Positions 45,188 through 56,516 of a stretch of 64,000 bases of DNA are shown piece by piece. The notes below the pieces were generated by a model that was not told the DNA's origin, did not search any database, and worked only from the letters and a program-made list of their open reading frames with translations. The position numbers and the translations under genes were made by a program. The stretch spans positions 60,009,001-60,073,000 of the forward strand of contig JAQMRL010000006.1 of NCBI GenBank assembly GCA_035578175.1, given 5' to 3'. The stretch is from Catonia carolina (lineage: Eukaryota > Arthropoda > Insecta > Hemiptera > Achilidae). Positions within the stretch are counted from its first letter, which is position 1, and each line of letters starts with the position of its first letter.

Positions 45188-45481
45188 GTGAGTTTTAATT
45201 TTAACATCTTGTGACAAATTTTATTGTATTTAACTATTTATAAAGTTATAGAATAAGTGGATGGATGGATGATATTATGATCAATTGACTCTGTTTTAAC
45301 AACATTGTTTAAAAGTTGCATTTAGGATTATGCTGTGTTATTGAGAAGAATTTAGAAATCACAAAAAACCCTTGTTATACCACAAAAAGTTTAAAGATTT
45401 AATAGGATTTGTGGTACAATACATCAAATGAAGGGAAGGGCCCGAACTGGCATATTAATAAAGTTTTCTATCAGACAGTGT

Positions 45482-45810
45482 TACCCATAACAGGGAGTTG
45501 GAGTGATTAAATTATTTGCACTGATATGCTTGTTCCAGGGCTACAAAAAAAGTTCTGTTTCTTATTACATGGTCAGCCAATTATATGACAGAAGTATTTA
45601 AGAATAGAAGCAGTAGAGGTGTAAAGAACAAAAGTCGGAGTTATCTCCTTTAAGAGTAATGAATTTCATTATACAGCCAGACCCTGTGGTGAATGAAGTG
45701 GAGGTGTCATTTGCAGAAAAGTAGATGCTTTTCGGAGGACCTCGCATGTTGATAAGCATAGGTTGCTTTTCCACTCTGTGAGGAAGGCACAGGTAAACCA
45801 CCTCCCTGCC
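45482..45810 (+). mobile_element. SINE A copy 8, 3'-truncated
   Basis: The copy starts TACCCATAACAGGGAG and stops in the conserved GTAAACCACCTC region, where a tRNA-headed SINE begins. It lies in intron 2, about 300 bp downstream of exon 2. Confidence 0.85.
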
Positions 45811-45981
45811 GACCCCATTGGCGTAGTTGATAACGTGCTTGCCTCTCATCATGCGGTCTTGGGTTCAAAGCCCATTCAGGCACGGCATATTTTCAGACGT
45901 TACAAAAATCATTTCATCCTTCACCATCTGCATTAGCAATATTTGCAGAACAGTCAGACGTTAAACAAAAAAAAAAAAACC
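45811..45981 (+). mobile_element. SINE C, head type 1
   Basis: The copy has the ATTGGCGTAGTTG head and a mutated B box (GGTTCAAAGCC), the GTCTGCATTAGCAA body and a poly(A) tail. It abuts a truncated SINE A. Confidence 0.88.
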
Positions 45982-46244
45982 ACAAGTTTTCACAAGAGTT
46001 TCAAGAGTTTGTTTGTGAATTTTTTAATGTTATTTGCATCAACCGTTAAAATGAATTGTCTGAAAAATTTCTCTCATTAGCTAACGTCTTTTGTATAGTT
46101 TTAAACAATTGGTTAGTTTTATGATTTATTCTTGTAATAACTGGCTACCTACTTGCTATTCAGAGGAAAATAAAGTTGACAGTTCATTTGGATTGTTCTT
46201 GTTACAAATGCATAGTAGTTTACACGTATCAGTAAAACAATTTA

Positions 46245-47167
46245 AAAAAAATCTGGTGTGAAACACTCACACAACTTTCTCTTGCCAATGCAAATAATTA
46301 ACAACAAAACCTAACATTATTAATAAAACATTAGAAATAAACAAAAACTAACCTGAATAAACATAACCTTTTTTAATCATGAGTGAAAGACGCAAAATGA
46401 AAATGATCCTCGGTTTGGCTAAAAAGTACGGAAAATCACTCTTCACGCTAAACTAGGCTCTGTAGAGAAAAATGCTTTTTATAAAAGTTGTATATTTTTT
46501 AATTTCCTATAAATTTTATTTCATACACTTTTGTCGTAAAGTGCATACTAAGGCCGAAATCTTTAAAAAAAAATAGATTTTTCACACGTTTTCGAGAGAA
46601 AAAAACCAGAAAATCACTAATTACCGCTAAACTAAGCGTTATACAAAAAAATGTTTGAAATAAAAGTTGTAGGATTTTAAATTCTCTACAACTTTTATTA
46701 TGTAAATTTTTGCACTTAAATGCAAATTAAAGCTGCAATCTTAAAAAAAATATTTTTTTACGTGAAAACACCCTCACCAAGAATTTCAGCAAACATGAAA
46801 CCTATCCTATCTTGTAGAGAATAAAAAATTGAGTTAATCAGGCGATTTAAAAAAAAATCGAGAATCAGTTTTTGAGAAAATCGCAAAAACGTGAAAAATT
46901 ACTAGAATAAACTACTACTTCCCGGTTGACCGATTTTGATGAAAATGTTCGTGTCGGGTTCGGTAGTGGTATGTAACTTAAGTTTCAAGTTCGTACGATA
47001 TTCCGTTCTTGAGATATTCTGTACACACACACACAGACCAATCGCTAAAAATATGTTTTTTGGGTTCAGGGGTCTGAAAACGTGTAGATCCGGTGAAAAC
47101 TCGATTTCGAAAAATCAACATGAAAACAATACTTTCCTTCCTATATATTTATATAGGCAAGAGAAAG
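46245..47167 (+). repeat. Family B copy 10, full length (intron 2)
   Basis: The 923-bp forward copy is flanked by TA and has no nested insertion. It lies 1.4 kb upstream of, and opposed to, B copy 11. Confidence 0.92.
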
Positions 47168-47169
47168 TA

Positions 47170-47837
47170 ATAAATACTTTTACTATTTTTGCTAATTTAA
47201 ATGCAGTACCACAGTATACTCTCTTGTGTACCGATTTTGATGCTGTATCTACACCAAAATAGTATATGCTACAATATTGAATCTAAATACAATTTTTAAT
47301 ATCAAGTATTTAATTACTTGAGTTTTAATTTTATGTGGTCAGCGACATTGATTGAATGAAAATGGACTTAATTTAATAGAGAAAATTCATTTTTATCTAA
47401 ATCTAAATTATCCAAAATTACTTGAATAAAATTAATAAATTTTCAGTAATGCCTGAACAACGATAGAAACTATGTAGAAAAGTAGTTTAAGGTATGATCT
47501 TTCATGTAAAAATAAAATTATCTTAAAAAAATATTTTAGTATTATTTTTTTCAAATCTGTATCTAATTTCTGGGTATGTCGTGCAGATTGTTTATTGACA
47601 CAGCTCTCTGTGAACCGGGTACTCCTGTTCTTCAAGTCATTTGCATTACTAGAGCTGGCAGAAAATTTAATAGCTATGGTGGACATGCTCTCATTTTACA
47701 GATTTCAAAGTCTGAGCACATGATGTAGAATGTTGAAGTTCTGTACATTTACAACGTCCTACATTCACGGGTTGATATTTGAGCTATTTCTGAGGGTGCC
47801 TTGAACAACTTTAAGAAGTTTCAGGTTATTTGCTGGC
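47170..47837. other. Intron 2, no feature seen
   Basis: AT-rich sequence between B copy 10 and a SINE C. Open frames are short and featureless. Confidence 0.5.
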
Positions 47838-47849
47838 GCCACAAGAAGT

Positions 47850-48014
47850 TTTTTTTTTTTTAACATTCGACTGTTCTGCAATTGCTGCTGATGCAGACGG
47901 TGAAGGATGAAATGATTTTTGTAACGTATGAAAAAATGCCGTCCCTGAATGGGATTCGAACCCAAGACCGCATGATGAGAGGCGAGCACGTTACAAACTT
48001 CGCCAATGCGGCCG
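47850..48014 (-). mobile_element. SINE C, head type 1
   Basis: The reverse copy is flanked by a perfect 12-bp duplication GCCACAAGAAGT (47838-47849 and 48015-48026). It lies in intron 2, antisense to the host gene. Confidence 0.95.
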
Positions 48015-48026
48015 GCCACAAGAAGT

Positions 48027-48534
48027 AAAATAACTACAATTAATAGGTGTGTAGCTACAGCAAATGACAAAAACGAACTGGTAGATTTGTTTAACAGAGG
48101 TACCAGAATTTAAAAAAAAACTATACAAAATACTGTGAAAGAAGGCTGTGAATATTACGTAATGTTTATGTTATCTTATGTATTTTGTATTCTTCGTGTC
48201 TGTGTGATATGTTTTGGGCTCGACAGCTGACTGTTTTTCTGGTGAAAGGAATAAAATGACGATGATAAGAATATAATGGAGCAGTATACCAAGGCAATAT
48301 TCTATTGCTGTTCAATTGTACCACCTCACGTCCTTGCAACCAGCCATACCAGTGGATGAAGACAGCAGGGTGTAGGGGAATTTGGGAGCCCCCAAAAATA
48401 AGAAAAAATTATTATCATCTTTGGTTATACTTATTATAGTTTCACTTTTTTGGCTTCAAGGGGTCATGAAATTTAAAATTATTTAATATTCAAGTACCAA
48501 AAATTTTGCATTGTCAAGAATTTTTACTTTCTCT
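48027..48534. other. Intron 2, no feature seen
   Basis: No gene or repeat family is recognisable between a SINE C and B copy 11. Confidence 0.5.
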
Positions 48535-48536
48535 TG

Positions 48537-48669
48537 CCTATATGAAAATATAGGAAGGAAAGTATTGTTTTCATGTCGATTTTTCGAAATCGAGTTTTCA
48601 CTGGATCTACACGTTTTCAGACCCCCTGAACCTAAAAAAAACATGTTTTTAGTGATTGGTCTCTGTGTA

Positions 48670-48708
<39 letters not shown>

Positions 48709-49487
48709 AAAATATCTCAAGAACAGAACATCGTACGAACTTGAAACTTGAAACTTAAGTTACATACCACTACCGAACCCGACACGAACATTTTCATCAA
48801 AATCGGTCAACCAGAAGTAGTAATTTATTCGTGTAATTTTTCACTGTTTTGCGCTTTTCTGAAAAAACTGGTCCTACGATTTTTTTAAAAATCTCCTGGT
48901 TTACTCAATTTTTTATTCTCTACAAGATAGGGTAGGCGCCATGTTTGCTGAAATTCTTGGTGAGGCTATTTCTACGTAAAAAAAGTGTTTTTTTAAGATT
49001 ACAGCTTTAATATGTATTATAGCGCAAAAATTTATATAATAAAAAATGTAGAGAATTTAAAATTCTACAACTTTTATTTCAACAATTTTTTTGTATAAAC
49101 GCTTAGTTTAGCGGTAATTAGCGATTTTCTGTTTTTTCTCACGAAAACGTGTGAAAAATCGATTTTTTTAAGATTTCGGCCTTAGTATGCATTTTATGAC
49201 AAAAGTGTATATAATCGAATTTATAGAAAATTAAAAGATATACAACTTTTATTTAGAGCATTTTTCTGTACAGAGCCTAGTTTAGCGTGAAAGAGTGATT
49301 TTCCGTATTTTTAAGGCAAACTTAGATTGATTTTCATTTTACGTCTTTCATATATGATTAAAATTAGGTTATGTTTATTGAGGTTAGTTTTTTGTTTATT
49401 TCTTATGTTTTATTACTAATGTTAGGTTTATTGTTAATTATTTGCGCTGGCAAGAGAAAGTTGTGTGAGTGTTTCACACCAGATTTT
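48537..49487 (-). repeat. Family B copy 11, full length, just upstream of exon 3
   Basis: The reverse copy is flanked by TA (48535-48536 and 49488-49489). It includes a (GT)n run at about 48671-48707. It ends 113 bp before exon 3. Confidence 0.93.
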
Positions 49488-49600
49488 TATATATTGTATG
49501 TAAAAGTGGGGGATTAATTAATAAATAATGAAATATAAAAATGTATAATTTTATTATTTGTGTCATGACATGTTGTTTTATTTTTATCTTTTTGTTGCAG

Positions 49601-49759
49601 AAGTACCCAATAGTGCTAATTCATTAACGTATCGTCCACCTCCACGAACGAAAGAGGTTATGGTCAAAGGACAGACGGTTAAATTAAAATATTGTTTTAC
49701 ATGTAAAATATTCAGGCCACCACGTGCTTCCCATTGTAGCCTATGTGATAATTGCGTTG
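49601..49759 (+). CDS. app: ZDHHC palmitoyltransferase (app-like), coding exon 3 (cysteine-rich domain)
   Basis: The exon follows an acceptor ending in tttgttgcag and stops at the donor gtaagt at 49760. It supplies residues 132-184. The segment [17 protein letters not shown] and the following CSLCDNC hold the paired cysteines and histidine (C163, C166, H176, C177, C180, C183) of the zinc-binding cysteine-rich domain. The linker [10 protein letters not shown] and the motif [10 protein letters not shown] are very close to the Drosophila app protein. The exon is only 113 bp downstream of a reverse-oriented family B repeat (48537-49487). Confidence 0.95.
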
Positions 49760-50149
49760 GTAAGTTACGACTAAATGATAATGTAATTGTGCCATTACTT
49801 GTTATTTATTCCATCTGTTTTTATTATTATATACTGTATCCTAATTTATTTATTGCTGTCATTTTTATGTTATCTGTTTTTGTTAATTTAAACATCGGTT
49901 TGTTTTATTTTTAAAAACAATTTGTAATTTTATGAAAATGAATTAGTGATGGTACTGTATATATTATATTTAAACACTTGTGTAATAGTAATTTGTTAAG
50001 TGTGTGTTTAATAAACACAATCATAGGGTTCATAGATGTGTTTGAATATGCATATTGCTGTAACATCGGTGTTCTAAAAAATAATTGTTTTATCAAATCT
50101 CTGTGTTATTTTTTATTGTTCTAAATCTTTTATTGTTTTGGCCTATTTA

Positions 50150-50650
50150 CAACCATATTAAATTGTTTTCTCTTACACCTGATTTTTTCTTTTTTTCAAT
50201 GCTACTTCTTATATTTCCCAATTTTTTCACTATATCTTATCCTTATTTTTTTCAGCCATGTATTTGTAGTCTTCTCTTTTTTGGAACCTCTCAAATTTTT
50301 TAACCTTATTTAAAAATTCTTTTAATCATCTCTCCTATCGAACACTTTCATCTTTTTTGTATCTTTTTCAGTTTCTATAAACCATTCTTTGTTTTATAAT
50401 TTTGTTTCCTGTCAAATAACTGTTTCGTAAATCTTTTCTAGTCCATTTTATTGACGTATATGACCATAAAACTATTTTTTTTTTTTACATTATTCAGCAA
50501 AGCTTCTGGTTTTATGATTATATTGTAATATAATAATATTTTATAGTTTGAAGGTATTAATTTTTTATTGTAAATATTTTTTGTTAGTCGGTAAGCTCTC
50601 TCCTCTCCGCTTTCTCTTTTATTTTTAATTTTTTTCATCTTTATTGGCAT
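50150..50650 (-). pseudogene. Probable LINE remnant
   Basis: The minus-strand frame ERAYRLTKNIYNKKLIPSNY resembles the FYNKKCISRNTKLRH region of the right-edge LINE. Farther on, WFIETEKDTKKMKVFDR matches the segment that follows in that family. Numerous stops interrupt it. Confidence 0.45.
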
Positions 50651-50967
50651 TTTTATATTGGATTACACATCGTAGATGTTAAAATTTCTTTGCTCTTTTT
50701 ATTTTTCAACCTTCTAATAAGTTTTTTGGATTTTTTTAATTTTGATTACTTTTATGCTCAGTTTTTATACAGTATCTGTAATCCAACTTTCTTTGCACAT
50801 TAATCAATTGTTATCATCTATTAATAATTATGTAATGTAATTTTTTAGCTTAAATGTAATTTTAATTCTAGTGTTCCACACTATAATGATTTTTACGGTT
50901 AAAGAGCTTTGCTGTTCCACACGTTTAGACGAATCAGAACGTTTGACAGCATTGTCAGCTTGTACGA

Positions 50968-51591
50968 TTATTTTATTTTATTTTTTGTCATCAGCCTCTT
51001 GACTGGTTTGATGCAGTTATCTAACCTGTTCTATCTTGCGCAAGTCGTTTCATATCTACATACCTGTAACACCCTTCATCTTTTGTAATTTGCTTTATAT
51101 ATTCTAATCTTTGCCTCCCTCTACAATTTACTCCCTCAATATTACCCTCCATTATTAATAGCCCAATACCTTGATGTCTTAGGATATGCCCCATTAGCCG
51201 ATACCTTCGTTTGGTAAGATGCTTCCATATACTTCTTTTTCATCCACTCGCCTAAGAACCTCTAAATTACTTATTTTGTCCACCCACCTAATCTTTAACA
51301 TTTTCCTATAACACCACATTTCAAAAGCTTCTATTCTCTTCTTTTCTACAGCCCCTATCACCCACGTTTCACTTCCGTATAATGCTACACTCCAAACAAT
51401 GTTTTAAGAAATTTTTCCTAATCTGTAAATCAATGTTTGTAGTCAGTAAGCTGTTTTTCATTTCAAAGGCTTTTCTAGCTTGAGCAATTCTACGCTTGAT
51501 ATCACTTGTGCTTCTACCATCCTTTGTTATTTTACTCCGTAGATAGCAGAATTCCCCAACTTCCTGTATGTTTTCGTTGCCTACTTTTATA
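50968..51591 (-). mobile_element. 3' fragment of an endonuclease-reverse transcriptase LINE
   Basis: On the minus strand the fragment encodes VGNENIQEVGEFCYLRSKI, then IKRRIAQARKAFEMKNSLLT, KKRIEAFEMWCYRKMLKIRW and further C-terminal pieces with lesions. The 3' untranslated region contains CATCAAACCAGTCAAGAGGC and an A-rich tail. The mariner element at 51592 sits immediately at its 5' side; a few codons of the LINE may resume after 52963. Confidence 0.8.
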
Positions 51592-52960
51592 CCGTGCGTT
51601 CGGAAAGTCGCTGTGCACTGGAATTGTGACTATGGATTTATGAAAATATGTATAAAGAAATGACTAAGCATTTTGGAAAAAAATTTATTCAATACCTTAA
51701 TTACATTGTTAAACCGTGATTACATTGTTTATAGAAGGTGTTCGAAATGACCTCCATTGGCATCAATACAGCATTGCACTCGTTTCATTTTGTTTGCAAA
51801 CACCTTTCGCAACTGAAGAACAGTGATTCCTTGAATGTATGCCGTTATTGCGGCTTTAAGTTCGTCAATCGTGTGTGGTCTGTTCCGATACACAGTTTGT
51901 TTCGCCGCACCCCATAAAAAGAAATCGGGGGGAGTCAGATCAGGAGATCTTGCAGGCCACAAATTCTTTGAAATTATTCGTTCACCAAACACGTTGCGCA
52001 GGAAAGCCATTGAGATGTTAGATGTATGTGCTGTTGCCCCGTCTTGTTGGAACCAACCATTATTCATTTCCACTTGTGTTATTTGATGCGTAAAGTTCTC
52101 TAAAATATCAGAACAATAACGTTCACTATTGATTGTGTTTGCAAAAAAAATTGGTCCAACAATACGTGCTCTACTCACAGCAACCCAGACTCCAATTTTT
52201 GCTTCGTGTAAGGACTGTTCATGTAAAGCGCAAGGGTTAGTTGTCGACCGTACTCGAGTATTTTGTGAACTTATATACCCTCCCAAGTGAAACCACGCTT
52301 CATCTGTATAAAACGTTACGTCAAGGATGTCTTCGGAATTTTGGTTGATGAAACGTTGAAACCAATGACAATAATTTAGTCTCTTGTCATTATCTGAAGG
52401 TTTCAGCTCTTGAACACACCTCACTTTGTATGGGAATAGTTTAAGTTCTTGTCTGACAGCTTTATGTGCGGTAGCAAGTCCGATATTATGCTGTTGTGCT
52501 AACTTACGCATTGATTTTTTTGGACTTTGTGCCATAGAATCAGAAATATCCAGCAGCTTTTGTTCGTCTAGCTTAGGGGGCCTACCACTACGTTCAGCGT
52601 CCTCAACAGAGCCAGTTGCTCGAAATTTTTCTATCAGTGTTCGTACTGCATTACGGTGAGGAATAATTGAATCTGGAAACTTTTCAGAAAATTTGCGCTT
52701 CACTAAATCACTGTACTTGTCACCTTCGCGAAATACGTATTCAACGAGGAAAATGCGCTCCTCTACTGAAAGAACCATCGCGTCCAACAACAAAAAACGT
52801 GCAACAGAACTGCAATAAATGAAACATATACAACTTCAACTCAATGACTGACAGGCCTCGACGTGTTCGGCAACAATTGAACAGCACAGAGCTACCAACC
52901 TAGCCATGAAATTATTCCCTGTCATGTCACTTGGTGCACAGCGACTTTCCGAACGCACGG
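51592..52960 (-). mobile_element. Complete mariner-like transposon with perfect TIRs
   Basis: The element is 1369 bp long and flanked by TA at 51590-51591 and 52961-52962. The two ends are perfect 27-bp inverted repeats beginning CCGTGCGTTCGGAAAGTCGC. It encodes one uninterrupted transposase. It lies in intron 3 next to a LINE fragment (50968-51591) and has probably split that LINE. Confidence 0.95.
51729..52778 (-). CDS. Tc1/mariner-superfamily transposase, apparently intact
   Basis: The frame encodes about 349 residues from the ATG at 52778; it is open a few codons further upstream without another ATG. The N-terminal half has the expected helix-turn-helix DNA-binding region, including GRPPKLDEQ and a second helix-rich segment. 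The catalytic part has FYTDEAWFHLGG (first Asp, about residue 159), WFQQDGATAH (second Asp, about 246) and SPDLTPPDFFLWG (last Asp, about 285). There are 38 residues between the second and third Asp by my count, longer than the 34 of classical mariner. No stop or frameshift is seen. The protein would cut and paste its own TIR-bounded element. Subfamily placement is uncertain. Confidence 0.93.
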   Translation of the reverse strand: MVLSVEERIFLVEYVFREGDKYSDLVKRKFSEKFPDSIIPHRNAVRTLIEKFRATGSVEDAERSGRPPKLDEQKLLDISDSMAQSPKKSMRKLAQQHNIGLATAHKAVRQELKLFPYKVRCVQELKPSDNDKRLNYCHWFQRFINQNSEDILDVTFYTDEAWFHLGGYISSQNTRVRSTTNPCALHEQSLHEAKIGVWVAVSRARIVGPIFFANTINSERYCSDILENFTHQITQVEMNNGWFQQDGATAHTSNISMAFLRNVFGERIISKNLWPARSPDLTPPDFFLWGAAKQTVYRNRPHTIDELKAAITAYIQGITVLQLRKVFANKMKRVQCCIDANGGHFEHLL

Positions 52961-53139
52961 TATATAACAGAGCTAGTAGAACAAGTATTGGCAACGTTGC
53001 TGAAAAGTTATTGGCTAGCTATAAAGTGGGTAGGGGGCAATGCGTACGTTCATAGCTCATCAGCCTTGAAAAATAGTATAGTATTTTTCAGTAATATTTG
53101 AATCACTAAATTATGTTTTTGTGTTTTTTTTTTCAATAG

Positions 53140-53277
53140 AGCGTTTTGATCATCACTGCCCGTGGGTCGGGAATTGTGTTGGCAAGAGGAATTATAGGTA
53201 CTTTTACATGTTTATAGTTTCCCTTGCATTCCTATGTGTCTTCATATTGGCATGTTCTGTAACTCATTTAATATTAT
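53140..53277 (+). CDS. app: ZDHHC palmitoyltransferase (app-like), coding exon 4 (catalytic DHHC)
   Basis: The exon starts after tttcaatag and stops at the donor gtaagt at 53278. It supplies residues 185-230. It opens with [20 protein letters not shown], so the catalytic DHHC tetrad is intact, with the acylated cysteine at residue 191. A third membrane segment follows at about residues 205-227. It is in phase with exons 3 and 5. A forward-oriented family B repeat begins 96 bp downstream (53374). Exons 3 and 4 together encode the whole catalytic cysteine-rich domain. Confidence 0.96.
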
Positions 53278-53373
53278 GTAAGTATTGCAACTTGTACTAT
53301 TTAGTTTTAAAATTTGCATTAAAAATTATGGGAGATGAGAAAATCTCTTATGTGTTCTGTATTTTATTGTATA

Positions 53374-54296
53374 AAAATCTGGTGTGAAACACTCACACAA
53401 CTTTCTCTTGCCAATATAAATAATTAACAATAAACCTAATATTAGTAATAAAACATTAGACATAAACAAAAAAACTAACCTTAATAAACATAACCTAATT
53501 TTAATCATGAGTGAAAGACGCAAAATGAAAATCAACCTCAGTTTGGCTTCAAAATACAGAAAATCACTCTTTCACGCTAAACTAGGCTCTGCAGAGAAAA
53601 ATGTTTTTAATAAAAGTTGCAGATCTTTTAATTTTCTATAAATTTGATTATATACACTTTTATTATAAAATGCATACTAAGGCCGAAATCTTAAAAAAAT
53701 CGATTTTTCTCACGTTTTCGTGAGAAAAAAACAGAAAATTGCTAATTACTGCTAAACTAAGCGTCATACCAAAAAATGTTTGAAATAAAAGTTGTAGGTT
53801 TTTAAATTCTCTACAACTTTTATTATATAAATTTTTTCGCTAAATTGCATATTAAAGCCGTAATCTTAAAAAAACTTTGTTTTTATGTGAAAACAGCCTC
53901 ACCCAGAATTTCAGCAAACATGGCGCCTACCCTATCTTGTAGAGAATAAAAAATTGAGTAAATGAGGCGATTTTAAAAAAAATCGTAGGACCAGTTTTTG
54001 AGAAAATCGCAAAAAAGTGAAAAATTACACGAATGAACTACTACTTCCGGTTGACCGATTTTGATGAAAATGTTCGTGTCGGGTCCGGTAGTGGTATGTA
54101 ACTTAAGTTTCAAGTTTTAAGTTCGTACGATGTTTCATTCTTGAGATATTCTGTTCACACACAGACCAATCACTAAAAACATGTTTTTTGGGTTCAGGGG
54201 GTCTGAAAACGTATAGATCCGGTGAAAACTCGATTTCGAAAAATCGACATGAAAACAATACTTTCCTTCCTATATATTCATATAGGCAAGAGAAAG
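53374..54296 (+). repeat. Family B copy 12, full length, just downstream of exon 4
   Basis: The forward copy is flanked by TA (53372-53373 and 54297-54298). It starts 96 bp after exon 4 and is inverted relative to B copy 11. It is a good reference copy for the family. Confidence 0.93.
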
Positions 54297-54507
54297 TAAA
54301 AATAAATTTGCCATCTAGGAATTGTAAAACTCCGCTGTAATTATTATGTTAATGCATTTTTTTTTAAATTTTGGAGGTAAATTATCCTGATGAACTTATT
54401 CATTTCATGTGACGGTAGTTAAGATGTTGCAATCAGTGGAAATAAAACAGTAATTCCTACTAATTTTATCTACATTAGATTGTTACTGTGGACTTAACTA
54501 ATGTTTA

Positions 54508-56145
54508 AAATCTGGTATCAAACATTGACATGATTTTCTTTTGTCAATTATAAATAACGAGTAATAGAACCTATGTTTAATAATTATTAGTAAACAATGT
54601 AAAATGAAAAACAACCTAATTTTAATCATGAGTGAATGATGCAAAATGTATTTTTTATATACACTTTTGTTGTAAAATGCAATCTCAGAAAATTATATTT
54701 TTACTTTCTCTTGCCTATATGAATATATAGGAAGGAAAAAATTGTTTTCATGTTGATTTTTCGAAATTGAGTTTTTACTGGACCTACACGTTTTCAGACC
54801 AACTGAAGCCAAAAAAACATGTTTTTAGCGATTGGTCTGTGTGTGTGTGCGCGTGAACAAAATATCTCAAGAACGGAACATCATAAGAACTTGAAACTTA
54901 AGTTAAATACTACTACCGGACCCGACATTAAAATCGATCAACCGGAAGTAGTAGTTTATTCGTGTCATTTTTCACTTTTTTGCGATTTTCTCAAAAACGG
55001 CTCCTACAATTTTTTTAAATAGCCTCATTTACTAAATTTTTTATGCTCTACAAGATAGGGTAAGCACCATGTCTGCTGAAATTCTTAGGGAGGTTGTTTT
55101 TGCGTAAAAAAATTATTTTTTTAAGATGCGACTTTAATATGCACTTAACCGCAAACATGTATAATGATAAAAGTTGTAGAGAATTTAAAATCCTAAAATT
55201 TTTATTTCAAACATTTTTTATATAACACTTAGTTTAGCAGTAATTAACGATTTTTTTTCTCACTAAAACATTGTAAAATATCAATTTTTTTAAAGATTTC
55301 AGCCTTAGTATGCATTTTACGACAAAAGTGTATAATCAGATTTATAGGAAATTAAAAGATCTAAAACTTTTATTTAGAGCATTTTTCTCTTCAAAGCCTA
55401 GTTTAGCGTAAAAGAGTGATTTTCCGTATTATTAAGCCAAACTCAGATTGATTTTCATTTTGCATCATTCATTCATGATTAAAATTAGGTTACCTATGTT
55501 TATTGAGGTTAGTTTTTTGTTTGTTTCTAATGTTTTATTACTAACATGGGGTTATATTGTTAATTGTTTGCATTGGCAAGAGAAAGTTGTGTGTGTTTCA
55601 CACCAGATTTATTTTACTGATTTTAATGGGAAAAATACAGAAAACTATTAATTGATGCTAACTAAGTATTGTGGAAAAATAAGTTTGAAAAGTTGTAGGT
55701 TTTATAATTTCCTACAACATTAATGGTATATAAATTTCCCCCAAAATGTACATTAAGGCAGCAATATTAAAAAAATAATTTTTTACCATGAGAGCACAAG
55801 ACTTCAAGAATTTCAGTAACATGGCAGTTACCCGGTCTTGAAAAAGAGCATAAAAAATTTTCAGTGAATGAGGAAATTTTTAAAAAATCTTAGAAGTCGT
55901 TTTTGATAAAATTGCAACAAAGTGAAAAATTGCATGATTAAACTGCTATTGTACTTTCAGTTGACCGATTTTGATTAAATTTTTTTTATGTCCGATCCCC
56001 TTATGATACCTAACTTAAGTTCCAAGTTTCAGCTTTGTGTGCTGTTCTGTCCTTAAGATATTTTGTTCACGTACAGACCGATTACTGTAAACATGTTATT
56101 TCGGGTTCAGGAGGCCTTAAACTTTAAAAAATTTTATCTGTAAAA
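54508..56145 (+). repeat. Family B copy 13, old and degenerate, with B copy 14 nested
   Basis: Degenerate B sequence at 54508-54703 and 55610-56145 flanks the reverse-oriented copy 14. The right end is eroded near 56145. Confidence 0.75.
54704..55609 (-). repeat. Family B copy 14, nested in copy 13
   Basis: CTTTCTCTTGCCTATATGAA and TTTCACACCAGATT mark the ends, flanked by TA. It is opposed to its host copy. Confidence 0.9.
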
Positions 56146-56516
56146 CTGCTGCAAACATGTAAATATTTTAAATTTTGTGAAAATGTATAAATTGAAGATT
56201 GTGTTTTAGTTGATTGAAAAGTCCAATATGACATGAATCTGAGTGCTAAATAACTTCACTACACAATGCCAAGTAGAACTATATTAACATTGCCAAGCCC
56301 TTGTTTGTGCCCTCATTTAAAAAAAAACAACACGTGTTTTAATGAATATTTTATTTTCTTTTATAATTGTTAAAATTTTTTATTTGATGTTATATTGTAA
56401 CACTTAAGTCTAGGTTCTTTGGATTCTGGGTATAATAAATAATAAACAAACTTCTTTAAACTTATTAGTTATTTATTTACTCAATTAGTAATTGAATCTG
56501 TCATTTCAAAAAACCT

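Noticed and set aside
46936..47262. Recurrent 70-110 residue proteins (KMFVSG..VVVCNLSFKFV type)
   Set aside because: These frames arise from the interior of family B in several copies with different lengths and no conserved start or stop.
25193..48014. tRNA genes (A and B boxes at several places)
   Set aside because: All have SINE bodies, A tails and in several cases target duplications. The cloverleaf is incomplete, so they are SINE heads, not tRNA genes.
49558..49914. A single-exon cysteine-rich protein extending past 49759
   Set aside because: The frame simply runs through the exon-3 donor into the intron. The spliced junction to DHHC at 53140 is clearly correct.
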